The notes under the pieces are model-generated. The model searched no databases, was not told the origin of the DNA, and saw nothing but the letters and a program-made list of their open reading frames with translations. From Massospora cicadina (lineage: Eukaryota; Entomophthoromycota; Entomophthoromycetes; Entomophthorales; Entomophthoraceae): a stretch of DNA of 64,000 bases. Shown here piece by piece: positions 47,916 to 59,888 of the stretch. Position numbers and translations under genes: made by a program. The stretch covers positions 20,260 through 84,259 of the forward strand of contig JAKSZP010005662.1 in assembly GCA_022478985.1 (NCBI GenBank), written 5' to 3'. Positions within the stretch are counted from its first letter, which is position 1, and every line of letters begins with the position of its first letter.

Positions 47916-49110
47916 TTAGGGGGTGTAAAACCCCTGTTTTTCTGCATTTGCTTCCAAAGTGGGTTCCACCAAATCCATTTTGTTTGGATTAATTGCTTGG
48001 TTTTCTGTGGGATTTATTTGGCTCATTGTTATAAGTTCTTCCATGTTTTCCTGAATCTTTTTAAGCAAAATGGATGATTTCACTAAGGCCTTTGCCTTGG
48101 CCATGGTCAACTTGTGAGCCTGTTTGTCCATTTTCTGTTCCTTTGGAGAATTTGGGTCAATAATTTTATAATGTCCAAATTTTCCCCAGTTGAATGCTTG
48201 TGTGGTATCAATGATTTTGGCGTACTCTGAGTCATCTTTGCCCATTTCTTCCTCACAGAATTCCATTTCTCTTAGGCCTTCTTTTATGGGACAAGCATGA
48301 TTCTTGTGCCCAAAGGCCTGACAGTGGTTGCATATGGGGGCGCGCTCTCCACTGTTGTGTGGATTAAGTAGGATTTTTCCTGTCAATAATAAAGGATGTG
48401 ATGTGGGGGATTTTTTTTGATATCCTCCACTATCTCCAGTTTGTGGAATTAATTGTAATTGCCTTCCCAGTGCTAATGATTGACATTAGCTAAAATCTTT
48501 GCATTTTTTATTATTTATTTTCTCTATAGAATTCCAAGCCCTTGTGGAGATGTTGTTTGGCTATTGTGCATGCCAGTGTAGTCAGAAGGTAGTCAAAAAT
48601 TATGAAATTTCTTTGGATTCTGTTTGACGTGTGCATTTGGTCAATACCAAATATTGCCATCAGAAGGTTTGATCACTACTATGACCTTTATGGCTTTGGT
48701 TGCTTCCTCCGCTGTCTCAAACCCAAGATCCACCCAACCACAGCAGATAGTGTGGGTTGTCTTGTGCACAGCGTGTAGGAAGTAATTTTATTGGGCTTTC
48801 CCAAATGGTTCCCACATTGCTGGTGCCTATGTGCACAATATTACATAGATCCCATATTCACCTGATGTCAGCAGTTAAGAGTGGGACACTTCCATGTAAC
48901 CGCAGTATTATACTAAAAAATCCACAAAACCCATGGGGTGCACCAACCTCAGGTTTTTTGTTTTTACTATGGTTTTCATTTACTCCTGTGCGCTTAAAGC
49001 CTTTGGCTGGTGCAGTTCCAGGTCCATTACACTTTACCACATTTGTTCAATTGTGTCCTTGTTTATTAATCATTCTCATCTCACCTGGTATTGGTTATCA
49101 AATTATTCTA
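47916..49110 (-). pseudogene. LINE-4 ORF1 with CCHC zinc knuckle
   Basis: The C-terminal frame 47916-48386 (156 codons) starts with APICNHCQAFGHKNHACP, a perfect C-x2-C-x4-H-x4-C knuckle at about 48290-48335. Lys/Glu-rich helical sequence follows (KLTMAKAKALVKSSILLKKI). Upstream, 48590-49110 in other frames gives a region with VDLGFETAEEATKAIKV (about 48690-48750), plausible for an RNA-binding fold before the knuckle. Such proteins bind the LINE RNA. The N-terminal half is frameshifted. Confidence 0.7.
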
Positions 49111-49159
49111 TTTTAAGCAAATTGTTTACTAATAAGTGATAGCAATTGGAAAGAAATTT

Positions 49160-49846
49160 CTTATCTTAACTCATATTTTTTATTAATATCCTCATAATTA
49201 TTTTCTTCAATATTATCCTTAGAAAATTGAAAAAAACGCTCCCAGATGTGAAATTAATCTTGAATTAAGAAATAATTACCAAGTTATCCAAGCTTTGTCT
49301 TTTTTGTGGTTCGCTCAAACTAACAGCTTCTGGATTGTCTGGTAATTTTGATGCCCAACATAATATGGAACTCAAAGTGATAAGAAGCCATAGATGTTGA
49401 TATACTGTGCTCATCAGGGCATGAAGTGCATCTCAAAAGGTATATGGCAGTAGCAGCATTGTTAGACACTAGCCTTTTTGCTGGTGGTACAATCTTTTTT
49501 CATAGAAAGTCCTATAAAACGTGCAGTATCAGAAATCATACAAAAATTCGTATTTTTTAATTGTTGGAGTGCACCCATTGAGTTACAATAAATGATCTCA
49601 GTGGATTGAAGAGATTCATAGCTGATATTATTCATCTTTGTGAAATAATATCTCCACAAGGTAGCTTAAGAAGTATCTGAGAGAAAGCAACAATATCTGG
49701 ATATTCCAATTCAGTAATATAAAATGGACAAGTCTACTTGAAGGAATTAGAATTATTAGTTCTAGTTCATTCAGCAATATTATTAACACAAATGGTACAA
49801 CTAAATAAATTGCACACTGGCAAACTGAATTGTGTTGATTTGGCAA
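49160..49846 (-). pseudogene. possible Copia-type RNase H fragment
   Basis: The minus-strand frame 49462-49659 reads EIIYCNSMGALQQLKNTNFC then ISDTARFIGL, resembling the Copia RNase H block (DNxGAxxLxKN...RTKHIDI) with the Asp changed to Asn. The neighbouring frame 49628-49846 is hydrophobic and unhelpful. No integrase or RT was found nearby, so this is tentative. Confidence 0.35.
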
Positions 49847-49862
49847 AAAATTCTTTGATCAT

Positions 49863-50160
49863 AGGGGGTGGAAGGCGAGTCGGTAGGGCGTACGGCTACC
49901 AACCTGAAGTTTGCGGGTTCGATTCCCGCCCTTCGCACATCGATCGGGGTGCCAGCCGAAGGAAGCTATTGGCGGTTAGTAGGTATAATAACACGAAAAC
50001 CTTACCCATGACGTAACCAGAAAAATCCGAGTCCCGATCCGGAGGTGAAAAAAAAACTTTCTACGACAGAGTTGACCCTGCTCAGGTTTCATGTCGATAC
50101 TTTCTTTCTCTATTTCGGTAATGTCCGTCCCCTGGTCGGCTTGCCTCGAATAAATAAAAT
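49863..50160 (+). mobile_element. SINE-3: best-preserved tRNA-derived SINE
   Basis: Perfect 16-bp duplication AAAATTCTTTGATCAT (49847-49862, 50161-50176). The head (49863-49940) is tRNA-like: an A-box-like GAGTCGGTAGGGC, an anticodon-arm region with CTACCAA, and a perfect B-box in GCGGGTTCGATTCCCGC (49913-49929). The body contains GAAAAACCTTACC-like and ATCCGAGTCCCGATCCGGAG blocks. The 3' end is TGTCCGTCCCCTGGTCGGCT + TGCCTC (50122-50147) then AATAAATAAAATAAA. CpG-rich compared with SINE-1 and -2, so recent. Transcribed by RNA polymerase III if active (inferred). Confidence 0.92.
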
Positions 50161-50176
50161 AAAATTCTTTGATCAT

Positions 50177-52320
50177 GATAGAACTTAACCTACTTCCTGT
50201 AGGTCTAAAGATTACAAGAGAACTACTAAGTAAACCCATATACTGTATAAAAGCTGTTTAATTATTACACAATTGTTACTCTCTAAAGTACCAATGATAA
50301 ATAAAGAGCATAGTATAAATTGGCGCATTCTAGGCTTTAGCTTGATTTAAACCTGGAATCAATATCCCAACCTGATATTAAAAGACCTAATAAGTGATGC
50401 CTCATAACGGTTAGCTCAAGGTTGGAAAATGGGCAATATAAATCTCAATAGGACCTTGTTTTTTCTAATTTTAATACAATACTAAATTAAGCAGAACTTC
50501 TACTTAATCTCATGGGTGGTTTATTGCTAGGTTGGTAATTCATTTTTTTATAGAAAAGGGTTACAAATTTGGCTTATTTCTTAATCTTACTTGGTCATTT
50601 GCTATTTAATAATACTACTATTTTTGGGAATTAGGCCTGACCATGCATAAATCTGATGTTTTACATAGAAATATCGTCTGGAGTTGATGCAAATTACAAT
50701 TTTATACCTTAAATTCTAGTTTCAGGGCTTCACCTATACTAGGGTAAAGCCTAACAAAGGTAATAATAAATGGGTGAATTCAGAAAGCTGCAATTTACAA
50801 TTGTTACGAGCTTAACTTAAAAAATTACATTAACAAATTATCATCAAAATACTCGAACTGACTTGGGTCTTAAAAAGTTACCCTTTAAATTATCTTGTAG
50901 CCCGCAAATAAAGGTCCTTTTGTACAGAGGTTTATAGATTTTGGTCAGTCTTATATTGGATTAACTATAACACTTCATTGCAATTAAATTGCTTTATTAA
51001 TAATATGATACAATCCTGTCATTTCAAAAGTATAAGAATAACATTTCTCCAATTTTTAACTCCAATGCATGATAAGAAATTCAATTTTTTAGTAAATTTT
51101 CTTAAAAGCTTATGACAGTGATTTGTTCATCCCCAACTGCTTTTATATCTGCTATAATTTTCACCAAAAATCATTATAAAAATATATTTAATTGCCTAGG
51201 ATACTTCTTTTTCTTACTCTTCACTCTTTATTCTTCTTGCTTTCTAAGACTAACAGCAATGACCGCTTGTAACCTTTTATTCTAGAATAATTTTTTATTT
51301 TTTTGTGCTTCACTGGCTTAAATTATAACTTTCAAACTGAGAGTTGATATCACCTATATATCACTCTACTGGTTTTTATCTCTAACTCAATATTCTTATA
51401 TGGTCTCATCCTAAGTTTAAGCTAAAAATTAGTTGAGTTTATTTTTATACAGCATGTACCTTAAAACAAAACGCCGTAATATATGATCACATAAGTTTAA
51501 GTAAACCCTGCTACTAATATAATCTCACATGGAATAGTCTGATCTTAAACATAGGTAATGAAAGAATGGGTGTTTTTAGAGCTTCAGTTACCACATAGAA
51601 TCAAGTATCATGCAAACCTTAAACATGATATAATAAGTTATTTCTTTATCAATCTCCTTTCTTAGAATTTGTGGTTTAGTTGATCTTAATATACTTTTTT
51701 TAAGCTTTAGGTGGGTATAAAAAACCACTTTATAGCTCCAGACCTTTGATATATATGCTATTTTTTTAAATACCTTTTAAATTACTAGTACTTACTGCCT
51801 AAAAGATATTACAAAATCTTTTATCTTGACTTATATAAGATCAAATTTTAAGCACCATATAATGTAATTGGGGTGGGTTGGCTTGGGACAAATATGCCAC
51901 ACCAAGATTTTTTTGTAGCCAGTACAGCTTTTGAACATGTGTTAAACAAAACCTGCATTAGAACAGAAGCAGTTATTCCCCTGCCAGGCTAACCACCCTT
52001 TATAAGCACCATATATAATATCTAGTAAATCCTATTAAATTTCAGGCTTCTTTACTTATAGTGTAACATTGTTAGCTTATAAAACCTCTAAGATTGGCAC
52101 GAATTTTATTATTAAAATGCTATTACTTTTATATAGCCAGTTGTTGATTCCAATGAAAGAAGAGATAAAACTAATTCTGCCACTTATATTTCTAATCTGC
52201 ATGCCATTTATATATGCTAAAGTTAGCTCTTACAACTATCTTCAGGATTTTAATCCAATCCAACGTTAATTATGAGTAAATTTATAAATTTGAAGACCAT
52301 ATAAACAAAAAAAAGTACCA
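50177..52320. other. A+T-rich sequence, nothing recognised
   Basis: Over 2 kb without a convincing frame. Longest is 52069-52269 (66 codons, hydrophobic). Probably an old element decayed beyond recognition. Confidence 0.3.
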
Positions 52321-52324
52321 ACAC

Positions 52325-52654
52325 ACCATGCAACCCCAGTGTCCTTGTTTCTATCACCTGCTGCTAAAGAAGAAGATGTGGCAAATCTCACCTAGCTTTT
52401 CTACCCTACGGAAAAATGCATTTATACTGGTTCATCCAGTCCCTCAACTCCTCAAGGTGATTCATTTTATCAAAAGGATTTCAACCTCCATCTCGCACAT
52501 TCCCATTTAGTGCCTTGAAGCCCCTGGTGCTCTCTCAGCATCATGTAATTTTCCCTTGGATTGAATATGAGAGACTTTTCCCTTACAAAGATAAAATAAT
52601 TATTGAAATAGCACAAGCAATGATGAAATATTTCAAAGGCATTAACTTTATCAC
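52325..52654 (+). mobile_element. LINE-5: 5' end of a LINE, cut by gypsy B
   Basis: Frame 52328-52510 (NAFILVHPVPQLL) and frame 52515-52727 (MKPLVLSQHHVIFPWIEYER then LFPYKDKIIIEIAQAMM) align with the ORF1 N-terminal core of LINE-1 (PLVLPRSNLCFSLW, LFPYASEAIIEIAMAV). The match stops at 52654, where the gypsy B LTR begins. The rest of the LINE is not seen after 63040. Confidence 0.68.
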
Positions 52655-53789
52655 TATCAAAAATTTGAATTTGGCTACTCTTCTCATGAGTACAAATTGT
52701 TACAATCCTGGGTTCTTCACTAATTGAAACTCCTAACTGATAAATGCATAAGTTTGATATGTGCACAATTTGCATAGTCTGATAGTAGTTGATAGTTGAT
52801 TAATAACAGTATGACGACTATTATCTGTAGCTGAATTAATAACCTGTTATGGTCCAGTGCTAGACCTGTACTTCTCCATGAAATACTCTTGATGTCAAAA
52901 TTAGGGGCTTTTTCCCTTATCCGACAAATTTGATCCACTCTCAGATACAGAAGTTTATGGCCTTTCATCTTGTGATGCAGAGTCTGCAGCAATTCCTGTC
53001 TAAGCTCAGCATCTCATCTTAGGGTCCTTAATCTTACTCTTTACATGACAAAAGAGTCCTCAATTATTGCACACAGCAGTACTTTCCTGAAGATGAATAG
53101 AACTTAGCACAATAGTGAATTCTACTAAAAACTTGACTCTTTTTCAGTGTTTATAAATGTGAATTATCAGGGCATTTATAAAGAAATTGGTGCAGAACCC
53201 TCAGTTGGCACCTCAGCCATGAAATGGCAGCCATTGCCATTAAGAATCCCTTTGAAATCTCAACAGCGATGGTCTACTCCCTCTGGTAGTATTCCTTAAC
53301 CAACATCCTTGATATTTAAACAGCTAGAATCAGAAAACGTGTTGCTAATGTTTTCCACTCAATCCCAGAAAACCAACTATATTTGGCGAGTGACCTACTT
53401 AGGTGATGGGACTCATTACGCATTATGGCAGGTCATAAACCAACTGATTGTTTTGCTAGTTGCAGATGGCATCACTCATCTTGCAATTGCTCAATAGATT
53501 CTCAATCGGTCAGTGATGAAACCTGACCAATCCCTATTGGTACACCTGATAGTTAATTGTTGATGAACTATCAGATGCCCCATTTTTCAGCAACTCTACC
53601 CAGCAAATCTTAAGCAACCAGATTGATCCCTGACAGATCTGAACCTGGCGAATTTCCTAAAATCCCCCAAACATTATTAACCCAAAATTGGGTTCAACTG
53701 ATATATATAATTCACTCACCATTGGAAATTATCCCCTAGAGATCCACAGGTAATCTAGGAGTCTTGAAAGGTGGGCAAAAATCCCAACA
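52655..53789 (-). repeat. 3' LTR of gypsy B
   Basis: Ends AAAATCCCAACA (plus strand), as does the right LTR. Contains the CTGATAGTT/AACTATCAG hairpin at 53546-53574. The polypurine tract lies at 53790-53806. Confidence 0.83.
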
Positions 53790-53806
53790 CATCCCCCTCT
53801 TGCCTA

Positions 53807-55890
53807 GATTTCCAGAGAGAATAGGATTAGGACAGGAGAATACTACCTCAGACATCAGGTCAAATATTTCTTGGTTTCTAGTGAAGCACAGTTGATCTGC
53901 ACTCAACGCTACTCAGGACAACCTTTGGCATGTGGTTCTCTTCTTTTCCTCCTCGCTACTGCCTCCTTATAGTGCAGTCCCCACGACTCACTGTCATGCT
54001 GAGCTGATCAATTTACTTGTGACAATTCTAGTCCTAGAAAGCCAGTTTTCCACCTGGTCAAGGCATATGACCCAATGTCATATTCAGGCTTCTTGTTCCA
54101 GCTTCCTTGATTTTATGATCTTCCTCCTCATTCTTGACAGGAGGTCACTGTCATCAATGTTTGTCTCATGGCACAGTTAAATGATCTACTATATATGCTC
54201 TTGTTATTTTCTCTTAATAACTTCTTTAGCTCATATCATTCTTGCATTTTTTCCTAAAAAAGAACTTACCTCATTAATGTTGAGATTAAATTCTTCAAAA
54301 TTAGAGTTTAATTGATACCAAAGTGAATAATGACAACTATTATAAAAAGTCCGACATCCCTCCTCTTGTCCAGCCCATATGGCAAATTCAGAACCTTGGT
54401 ACAATAAAATGATCAACAGACTGTCTGATAATGATGCTTAGCTCTTCCAATTGATGAGTCAACTTGCGCAAAAATCACTTAAATGGTCCCCCTAGGACTC
54501 ATAATCCCATATAAGCACCCTAGGCAGTCCTTCCATGGAACTACAGGAAATGGTACTTAACCCTGACAAAACTAGAGTGGCAACCATCTAGCATGACTCA
54601 TGGCCAATTCTCCTTCTGTTGTCAATTACAAAATAGGATTAAAATACTCTCCTGGATTCAGCTCCTTTTGCAGATAATTCTACAATCATCATTAAACCTT
54701 CTGAAGCAGTGCCATCCAATATTGTCTAATTGTTCCTCACCAGATCTGAACTGCTTCTGGAGTTCCTTTTCTGACTTGGCCAATTCTATAAACCAGCTGT
54801 TCTTTCAACCAAACTGGCCATTGGAAATTGCAAACATTTTAAGCTCCCCTACACAGATTTTATAACTTAAGTGACTTAGGTGCTTTCCATATCTCTAAAC
54901 CTCTGATCTTACAATCATCCTAGAGTTAAACGTTGTAGCCTATGCACTTTGTTTCTCCAGCCAAGTTCTTCAAAGTTGGGATCATGAAGCTTCCAGCCTC
55001 TTTTAAATTCCATCATTCATTATGCTTTCACATTCAAGAGGCTTGTAGCGTCATCTTCAGGATGCCATCCGCTCCTTGCATGACTATCTCATTTCTGGCA
55101 CATCCCATTGGTACCTTCCCCTTATGGCTTTAATTGAGGGCATGATTTGGCAACCCCCTATAATACCTTGCACAATGCCATCTCCTATGTCCAATGTTCT
55201 TGATGAAGTTCATTGGAAAGCACTCAAGACCAATCTTCCAGCTCCAGTGCCATATTAGCATTACTTGGGGTTATTCTTCAACTGCCTCTTCCTGTTCTGA
55301 TGCTTCCCTCCCCACTTTGGGGTATTGCTTTTGTAAGTACTGCTAACTCCATCTCTCTTCCCCTCATCACGTTCTCATAGGGATTAGTCTCCTCTCAATG
55401 AAATTGGCTTTAAGTAGATCTAGCCCTTGCTAGCATTGATCACACATAGATTCCAACAGTTTGTTTACTCCTACTTTTATACATCCTCCCTCCCCCAAGA
55501 GGTGACATAGGCGGAATTATCCCTGAGTTGAGGATAGCCAATAAAAAATTATAAAAATGTATTTTTCTATGCGCGTTTCAAAGGGGGTTTTTTCTGTATA
55601 TTTTATCATTATTTTGTTATTTTTTTTATACGTGGCATGAACTTCACTTGGTCCAGAGGTCCATCTTTTTTATTTTTACCCCTAAACTGATTCCTAGGTA
55701 TACTTTGACCTATCAGTTTTCCATGGTTCATAGGTCTTTTTTAAGACTTAACCATTTATTTTGGTTCAGAGGTCCCTTTTTAGGACTTAGCTAAAAGCTA
55801 TCAGGACATAAACATCTCAATGGTCCATGCGGTCATTTTGGAACACTCTTTTTATTTTTTTGTTTGATCCAATACTTTAAATATTTAGCA
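53807..55890 (-). other. 3' untranslated region of gypsy B
   Basis: Lies downstream of integrase (minus orientation). No gypsy domain recognised; the scattered short plus-strand frames look like shadows. The stretch near the polypurine tract shares a CTGCACTCAACGC-like motif (53898) with the same part of gypsy A (10722), so the 3' region is related between families. Confidence 0.45.
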
Positions 55891-55900
55891 TGGACTAGAT

Positions 55901-57250
55901 TTACAATTCTTCCATCCAAGGGTTTTTGATGGAATATGCGTCCATTGCCATCTTGGCAAAAATCTTAAACGGACCCAACTGCAACACATCCAACTTGTCT
56001 CTTCTTCCAAAACCATGCATATCACAATAGGCAACTTTATCACCTATGTGGTATTCTAATAATATCATTTTGTTCTTATCATCTATCGTTTTGGCCTTAA
56101 TTCTCTTCTTAAAAGTCATATCAAATGCTTTTTGATTGCATCTTGATCATGATATTTGACAATTGGAGCAGGTACTTCTTGGCACTCATCCTCAAGGTTA
56201 GTTCAACCACTGAATATAGAACTGGCAGTAATGCGGCCTTCCTTCCATATAATAATTTAATTGGCATTTTTCCCATTGCCATATGTTGACTTATGTTATA
56301 TGCAAACGTCACCAAACTGAGGTATGTTCATCATGTGGAAGTTCTTCCCAAACCTACTTCCTCATTATCATGGCTAGCATTCCATTGACCTGCTCTACCA
56401 GTCCGTTCATCTCTGGCTGGTAAGGTACTGACATGACCTCATCAGATCACCATAATCTCGATCAACCTTGGGATCACATGAAATGTGAGATTCGTTCCAT
56501 TGTTGCTTAACAAGCCTTGCAGGCTTCCATGGCAGTATATAACTTGATCCAGGTAAACCTTGCAATGCTTGTAGTATCCAATTTCGCCAGGGCCTTCATC
56601 TCGACCCATCTAATCAGATGGTTGATTATAACTATTACATAATTGACTCCCCCTGTATTCATGATTAATCGTCATATCACATCAATGGACACCATATTCC
56701 AGGAAATTTCAAGGCGGACTAGTCGATATCCAGTTGTTTCCTTATGAGGCTTGTGCAACTGGAACTCCACACATCAAACCAGATAGTCAACCAAATTGTA
56801 GTTGATAGACTCCCAGTAATAGTACTGGCAAATGTGGTCAGTAGTCTTCCTCAGGCCTCCATGCCTGACAACTTTTAGTACAACTTTAACGATTGCTGCT
56901 CATTCCAATAGTCTTGGGAATGATAATCGTTTTCCCTTTTGTCTTAAACACTAGTCCATCCTTTACTTGGTGTTTTACATCACTTTCCAAAGTGCACCTT
57001 GGATCTCTCAAGGCTCATTCCCGATTTCTCCTTTGGACATTCTCTGGAACAGCTCATCCACTTGTTTTTATACCACTTAGACCATTTTTAACCTTAATAA
57101 ACCATCCACACTCTAGTGAGAAGCTCCCACTTGAACTATCACATAGTCATATACCTGAAGCTCTTATGCTCATTGGGTCAGTCAGCCTTCCAGTTCTCTT
57201 AGATTATGCAGCCAATGTAGCAAAAAGTGGTCCATCACCACTTTAAAGTG
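55901..57250 (-). pseudogene. gypsy B integrase (decayed)
   Basis: The C-terminal part is clear on the minus strand: FAYNISQHMAMGKMPIKLLY plus GRKAALLPVLYS (56121-56315), then EYHIGDKVAYCDMHGFGRRD and LDVLQLGPFKIFAKM (55901-56119), the barrel-like domain. The core between 56320 and 57250 is recognisable only in pieces and has stops. The equivalent C-terminal piece survives in gypsy A. Confidence 0.72.
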
Positions 57251-57289
57251 CGTTCTGTGAATTTATACCCAAAACTGTTTACAGGCGCA

Positions 57290-58330
57290 AATTACTACAA
57301 GGCATTCAAGCTCAGTAAAAGTGTAATTCCTTTCTGCTGCTGATAGAGTCTGGCTCACATAAAGTATAGGATGCCTGTTCCCAAGCTCATTTTACTTTGA
57401 TTCAGGACGGTGCCAATCGCCGTTAACAAAGCATTGGTCTATACTATAAATTCTGATTAAAATTTGGGTATTTCATTAAGAGAGAATCTATCAGATACCG
57501 GCATAACTCATCAAAAGAACTATGAGCCTCTTCATTTTCAAAAAGATCCTTTCTTTGGATACTTCAGCAAATGAAAGAGGGGATTGGCAATTCTTGCAAA
57601 GTCCCATATAAATCTTCAGTATTATCTGACCATTCCAAGGAACACTTGGATACCTTGGACACTTCTTGGGATGGCATCCACTCTATAGCCTTAAATCTTT
57701 GGGCTTGTGGCTTCAGTCCACTAGAATTGATAACTAATCCCAGATATTCCATCTCTTTCTTGAAGAAGTGGCACTTCCTTGGCTTAATCTCCAAGTTAAC
57801 TGTGGACAGTCTCTTGAAGACTTCTTCCAAGTGGTGTAAATGGTCATTAAATGTCCTACTAAACACATTTATATTGTCTAAGTACACCAGGACGCATGCC
57901 AACTTCAAATCATCTAAGATGGCGTCCATGGCCCTCTGGAACGTCACAGGTGCATTACAAAGACCTTGGGGCATCCAAATTGGTTGATACAGACCTGTGC
58001 ATTGATGATCGTGCATTTCTTTTGATCTTCTGTTGAAAAATTGATTTCCAATATCCTGATATTAGATTCATCGTAAAGAAAACCTTACTCCTCCCAGTTG
58101 ATCTAATGCATCATCAATTTTTGTTAGTGGATACAAATCCTTCTTTAGTATTTCATTTAGCTTTTTGATGATTGATCACCAACTAAATTAGAACTGTCCT
58201 TCTTCTTCACAATTACGCTAGGGCTAGCCCAGGGACTCAATGATGGAACTAGAAGCCAGTGCTTTACTAGTTTGCTGATCTCTTTTCCGCTACCGCCTCA
58301 GCAGACTTCAACAATTAATCACTATTATTC
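57290..58330 (-). pseudogene. pol: gypsy B reverse transcriptase and RNase H (decayed)
   Basis: Frame 57564-58016 (150 codons) holds QPIWMPQGLCNAPVTFQRAM, then LVYLDNINVFSRTFNDHLHH with YLDD changed to YLDN (about 57874-57885), LEEVFKRL, and CHFFKKEMEYLGLVI, all standard gypsy RT palm and thumb motifs. Upstream fingers are broken (58020-58330). RNase H remains are weak at 57290-57560. The YLDN change is the same one seen in gypsy F, by a C-to-T type change on the opposite strand or independent decay. Confidence 0.78.
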
Positions 58331-59078
58331 TTATTGGCAAAAAATATTTTGGTGTAAACTTTATGGATGCCATTCCTTGCATATCACAAATTGTGGTTGT
58401 CCTAAGCAAGTATTTCCCAATACTTTTTAGATAGTTCAAGCACCTCCTCCTGCTGTAAATCCATCAGATCAGCGAATTGCCCTCAATCAACCAACATATT
58501 AATGCTCTCAGTCACCCCTTCCAGTAATCCCATCTCATCAAGGGTCCTAAAATCATGGATTTTCCTCAATCTTACCATTAGGATCAGATGACCAAATGTG
58601 ATGATCTGATTTACTCTCAATCTTTATCGCTATAACACAAAAGTTTTCCAGGAGAGCTCAAATTTCTCCATAGACAAGAATAACTATTCCAGGAGCCACC
58701 TAAGGCTCTACTCTGGACTTCTTCCAGTAGCTACCAACTTCTCAATACAAGTGCTTGGTTCTCCAAAATCAATCCCGTGGCAACTGTTATCTGCAATTCT
58801 GGTGGTATGGTTCTCAAATTTTTGATTTGCAATGGACTTCCCCAAATTTCCAGAATTTCCGTTGGAATTTCTCTTAATATTTGCCCAACCAATTAGTAGA
58901 AGATCAAACAATGCCTTCATTGTAGATCGGATTGATGATATTGTTTCTCCTGGTCATAGAGTTTCCCAATCTTTCTGATATACTAACGGTAATGTATGAT
59001 ATAATATGGTCAATGTACTATCTTCAAAGTAAAATTAACTCCATATTTTCTTGGATTTTCAGTCCCAACCAAAATATC

Positions 59079-59423
59079 TTAGTTTTGGTTGGCCAAAACT
59101 ATTGCTGGGACGGATACAATTAAAGATCCAAATTGGAGTGCTAAAGTGCTATACACTTTATAGGAGATGGTTGTATTTCTCCCAGCGGTCCCACATTTTT
59201 TTCTTATGCTCCAAACAGGAGAGATTCTCAACTCCTTCACCAGCTTGGATGAGACAATACTGATAGGTGCTCCACTGTTAATTATTGTCTGCGCACGTTC
59301 TTTATTAACCAGTATATCAATATATGTACTTTTGAGTATTGTAATATTGTATTTACTAGGTGTATAGTTGTAAAAAGAGTGTCTATAACTCTCCTGTTTC
59401 CAGCGTGGTGGTGCTTGGTGCAC
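59079..59423 (-). pseudogene. gypsy B aspartic protease (catalytic Asp lost)
   Basis: The 114-codon frame contains ILVNKERAQTIINSGAPISI then VSSKLVKEL: the retropepsin DSGA motif with Asp changed to Asn (NSGA), followed by the usual hydrophobic strand. ALQFGSLIVSVPAIVL fits the second half. In frame for the whole domain, unlike most genes here, but inactive as written. Confidence 0.72.
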
Positions 59424-59499
59424 AGAGCCAACTCTAGGAAACTAGCCTTTAGTACCACAGTTACTAGATCCAACAAAGGGTGCTAAAGCAATAATAACT

Positions 59500-59880
59500 T
59501 AAGGGAAATAGTGTGATTATTATTAAAAACCACACAAAAAATGACGCGGTGCACCAAGGGGAAAGGGGTAAGCATCCCAGGTTGGAGGAAACCTGGGTGA
59601 ACTAATGGCGCACCAGGGGCTAGCTGGATCATATATAAAATGGTATGGTGAATGTAGCATGAGACCTCCTCAAAAGAGGTCCATGCACGGGATCACTAGA
59701 GAAAAAACAAGTAAAACGGGAAAACAGGAAATGTTTATTGGGAAAGTCGACCAACAAGGTTTGTTGGTCAAGGAAAACATATTAAACATTGCTGGGAAAA
59801 TTTGGGGTCTGCCAAAGTGGTCCTAAGCGCGGATTCATTAATAGGCAAGCACTACCATCCAAATGGTTATATTACACTAA
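59500..59880. other. hairpin-rich, CpG-containing segment within gypsy B
   Basis: Located between the protease and the spacer domain. Three perfect hairpins: CCCAGGTT/AACCTGGG (59576-59597), GACCTC/GAGGTC (59663-59681) and GACCAACAA/TTGTTGGTC with a 3-nt loop (59749-59769). It contains more CpG than the surroundings (ATGACGCGG, GGCGCACC, GCGCGG). Similar inverted sequences near both ends (AGTGTGATTATTATT at 59508; ATATTACACT at 59868) hint at a small inserted element. No target duplication was confirmed. Confidence 0.4.
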
Positions 59881-59888
59881 AACTGACT

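Larger units (their letters stand above)
43240..49120 (-). mobile_element. LINE-4: long LINE with ORF1, endonuclease and RT
   Basis: About 5.9 kb on the minus strand: CCHC-bearing ORF1 (47916-49110), a 500-bp spacer, and ORF2 with AP-endonuclease motifs (46380-47300), RT (44860-45560) and a C-terminal region (43240-44500). It is the only LINE here with its enzymes. Both ends are uncertain, and no duplication was identified. Stops and frameshifts in ORF2 make it inactive. Confidence 0.8.

Noticed and set aside
49863..49940. A functional tRNA gene at the head of SINE-3
   Set aside because: The acceptor ends do not pair as a full tRNA, the sequence continues into a 300-bp body with tail and target duplication, and two decayed copies exist, so it is a SINE head.
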